A stretch of 14,469 bases of DNA. Source: an uncultured Pseudoxanthomonas sp. Lineage in GTDB: Bacteria > Pseudomonadota > Gammaproteobacteria > Xanthomonadales > Xanthomonadaceae. The notes under the pieces are model-generated. The model had not been told where the DNA came from. It did not search any database and was given only the letters and a program-made list of their open reading frames with translations. The position numbers and the translations under genes are program-made. The stretch covers positions 1 to 14,469 of the forward strand of contig CALJUL010000063.1 of the NCBI GenBank assembly GCA_937975725.1, given 5' to 3'. This document shows, piece after piece, positions 14,453-14,469 of the stretch. Position 1 is the stretch's first letter, and each line of letters opens with the position of its first letter.

Positions 14453-14469
14453 CAATTCATTCAAGCCGA
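14447..14469 (+). repeat. attC site of cassette 4, truncated at the window edge
   Basis: The first 23 bases are visible: core GTCTAAC followed by the same left arm as the first attC site. The only difference in the visible part is T for C at the second position, which complements the TTAGAC that opens this cassette. The right half lies outside the window. Confidence 0.85.

Larger units (their letters stand above)
11967..14469. mobile_element. Chromosomal integron: intI, attI and at least four cassettes
   Basis: An intact integrase gene on the minus strand diverges from an attI region, followed by consecutive cassettes, each with one plus-strand ORF and a 60-bp attC. Cassette limits, set by the cut after the G of GTTRRRY, are 13135-13496 (362 nt), 13497-13845 (349 nt), 13846-14167 (322 nt) and 14168 to beyond the window. 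The first bases of each cassette match its own trailing core: TTAGGC with GCCTAAC for cassettes 1-3, TTAGAC with GTCTAAC for cassette 4. This is expected if each was inserted from a circle. Neither transposition genes nor sul1/qacE-type 3' segments are present, so it is sedentary rather than a class 1 element. Confidence 0.94.

Noticed and set aside
13443..14469. The repeated 60-bp units read as a CRISPR array
   Set aside because: The units have integron core sites at both ends and are separated by 285-350 nt containing ORFs, not by uniform short spacers. They are attC sites.
11967..14469. A class 1 clinical integron
   Set aside because: The integrase is clearly different from IntI1, no qacE/sul1 segment or resistance gene is visible, and the element is embedded among chromosomal housekeeping genes.

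Overview
The window looks like a chromosomal segment of a high-GC gammaproteobacterium, most likely a member of the Xanthomonadaceae (Xanthomonas, Stenotrophomonas, Pseudoxanthomonas or Lysobacter relatives). The grounds are the very GC-rich housekeeping genes and the gene order comEC-exbB-exbD-msbA-lpxK-kdsB-uvrC-pgsA-tRNA-Gly. The genus is inferred, not proven.

From about 12974 down to 1, every gene lies on the minus strand with very small gaps or overlaps. In transcription order they are: an integron integrase (intI), comEC (DNA uptake channel), exbB and exbD (proton-motive-force motor pair), msbA (lipid A flippase), lpxK (lipid A 4'-kinase), a small VOC/glyoxalase-fold gene, kdsB (CMP-Kdo synthetase), a low-molecular-weight protein tyrosine phosphatase, a thioredoxin-fold/NHL-repeat protein, uvrC, pgsA and a partial tRNA-Gly(GCC) with its own strong promoter. 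Four start codons coincide with or overlap the preceding stop, and two genes use GTG and one TTG. msbA, lpxK and kdsB together serve lipid A/Kdo synthesis and export. uvrC and comEC act on DNA, and pgsA makes phosphatidylglycerol.

From about 12975 to the right edge the window holds a chromosomal integron. Divergent from intI lies an attI region (about 13061-13140) containing a good sigma70-like promoter that points into the array. It is followed by at least four small gene cassettes, all on the plus strand: a YrhB/Imm35-like protein, a two-helix membrane protein, and two small proteins I do not recognise. Each cassette carries one ORF and ends in a 60-bp attC site. The first two attC sites are identical over all 60 bases; the third differs at four positions; the fourth is cut by the window edge. 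The array probably continues beyond the window. Cassette DNA is visibly less GC-rich than the backbone.

The most interesting points are these. The integron integrase gene sits only 7 nt upstream of comEC on the same strand, so recombination and single-stranded DNA uptake may be co-expressed. Every cassette ORF takes its stop codon, and so its last residue, from the attC core. The cassette ORFs lack visible ribosome binding sites. The attC sites look, from memory, very close to those of the aadA resistance cassettes of clinical class 1 integrons.
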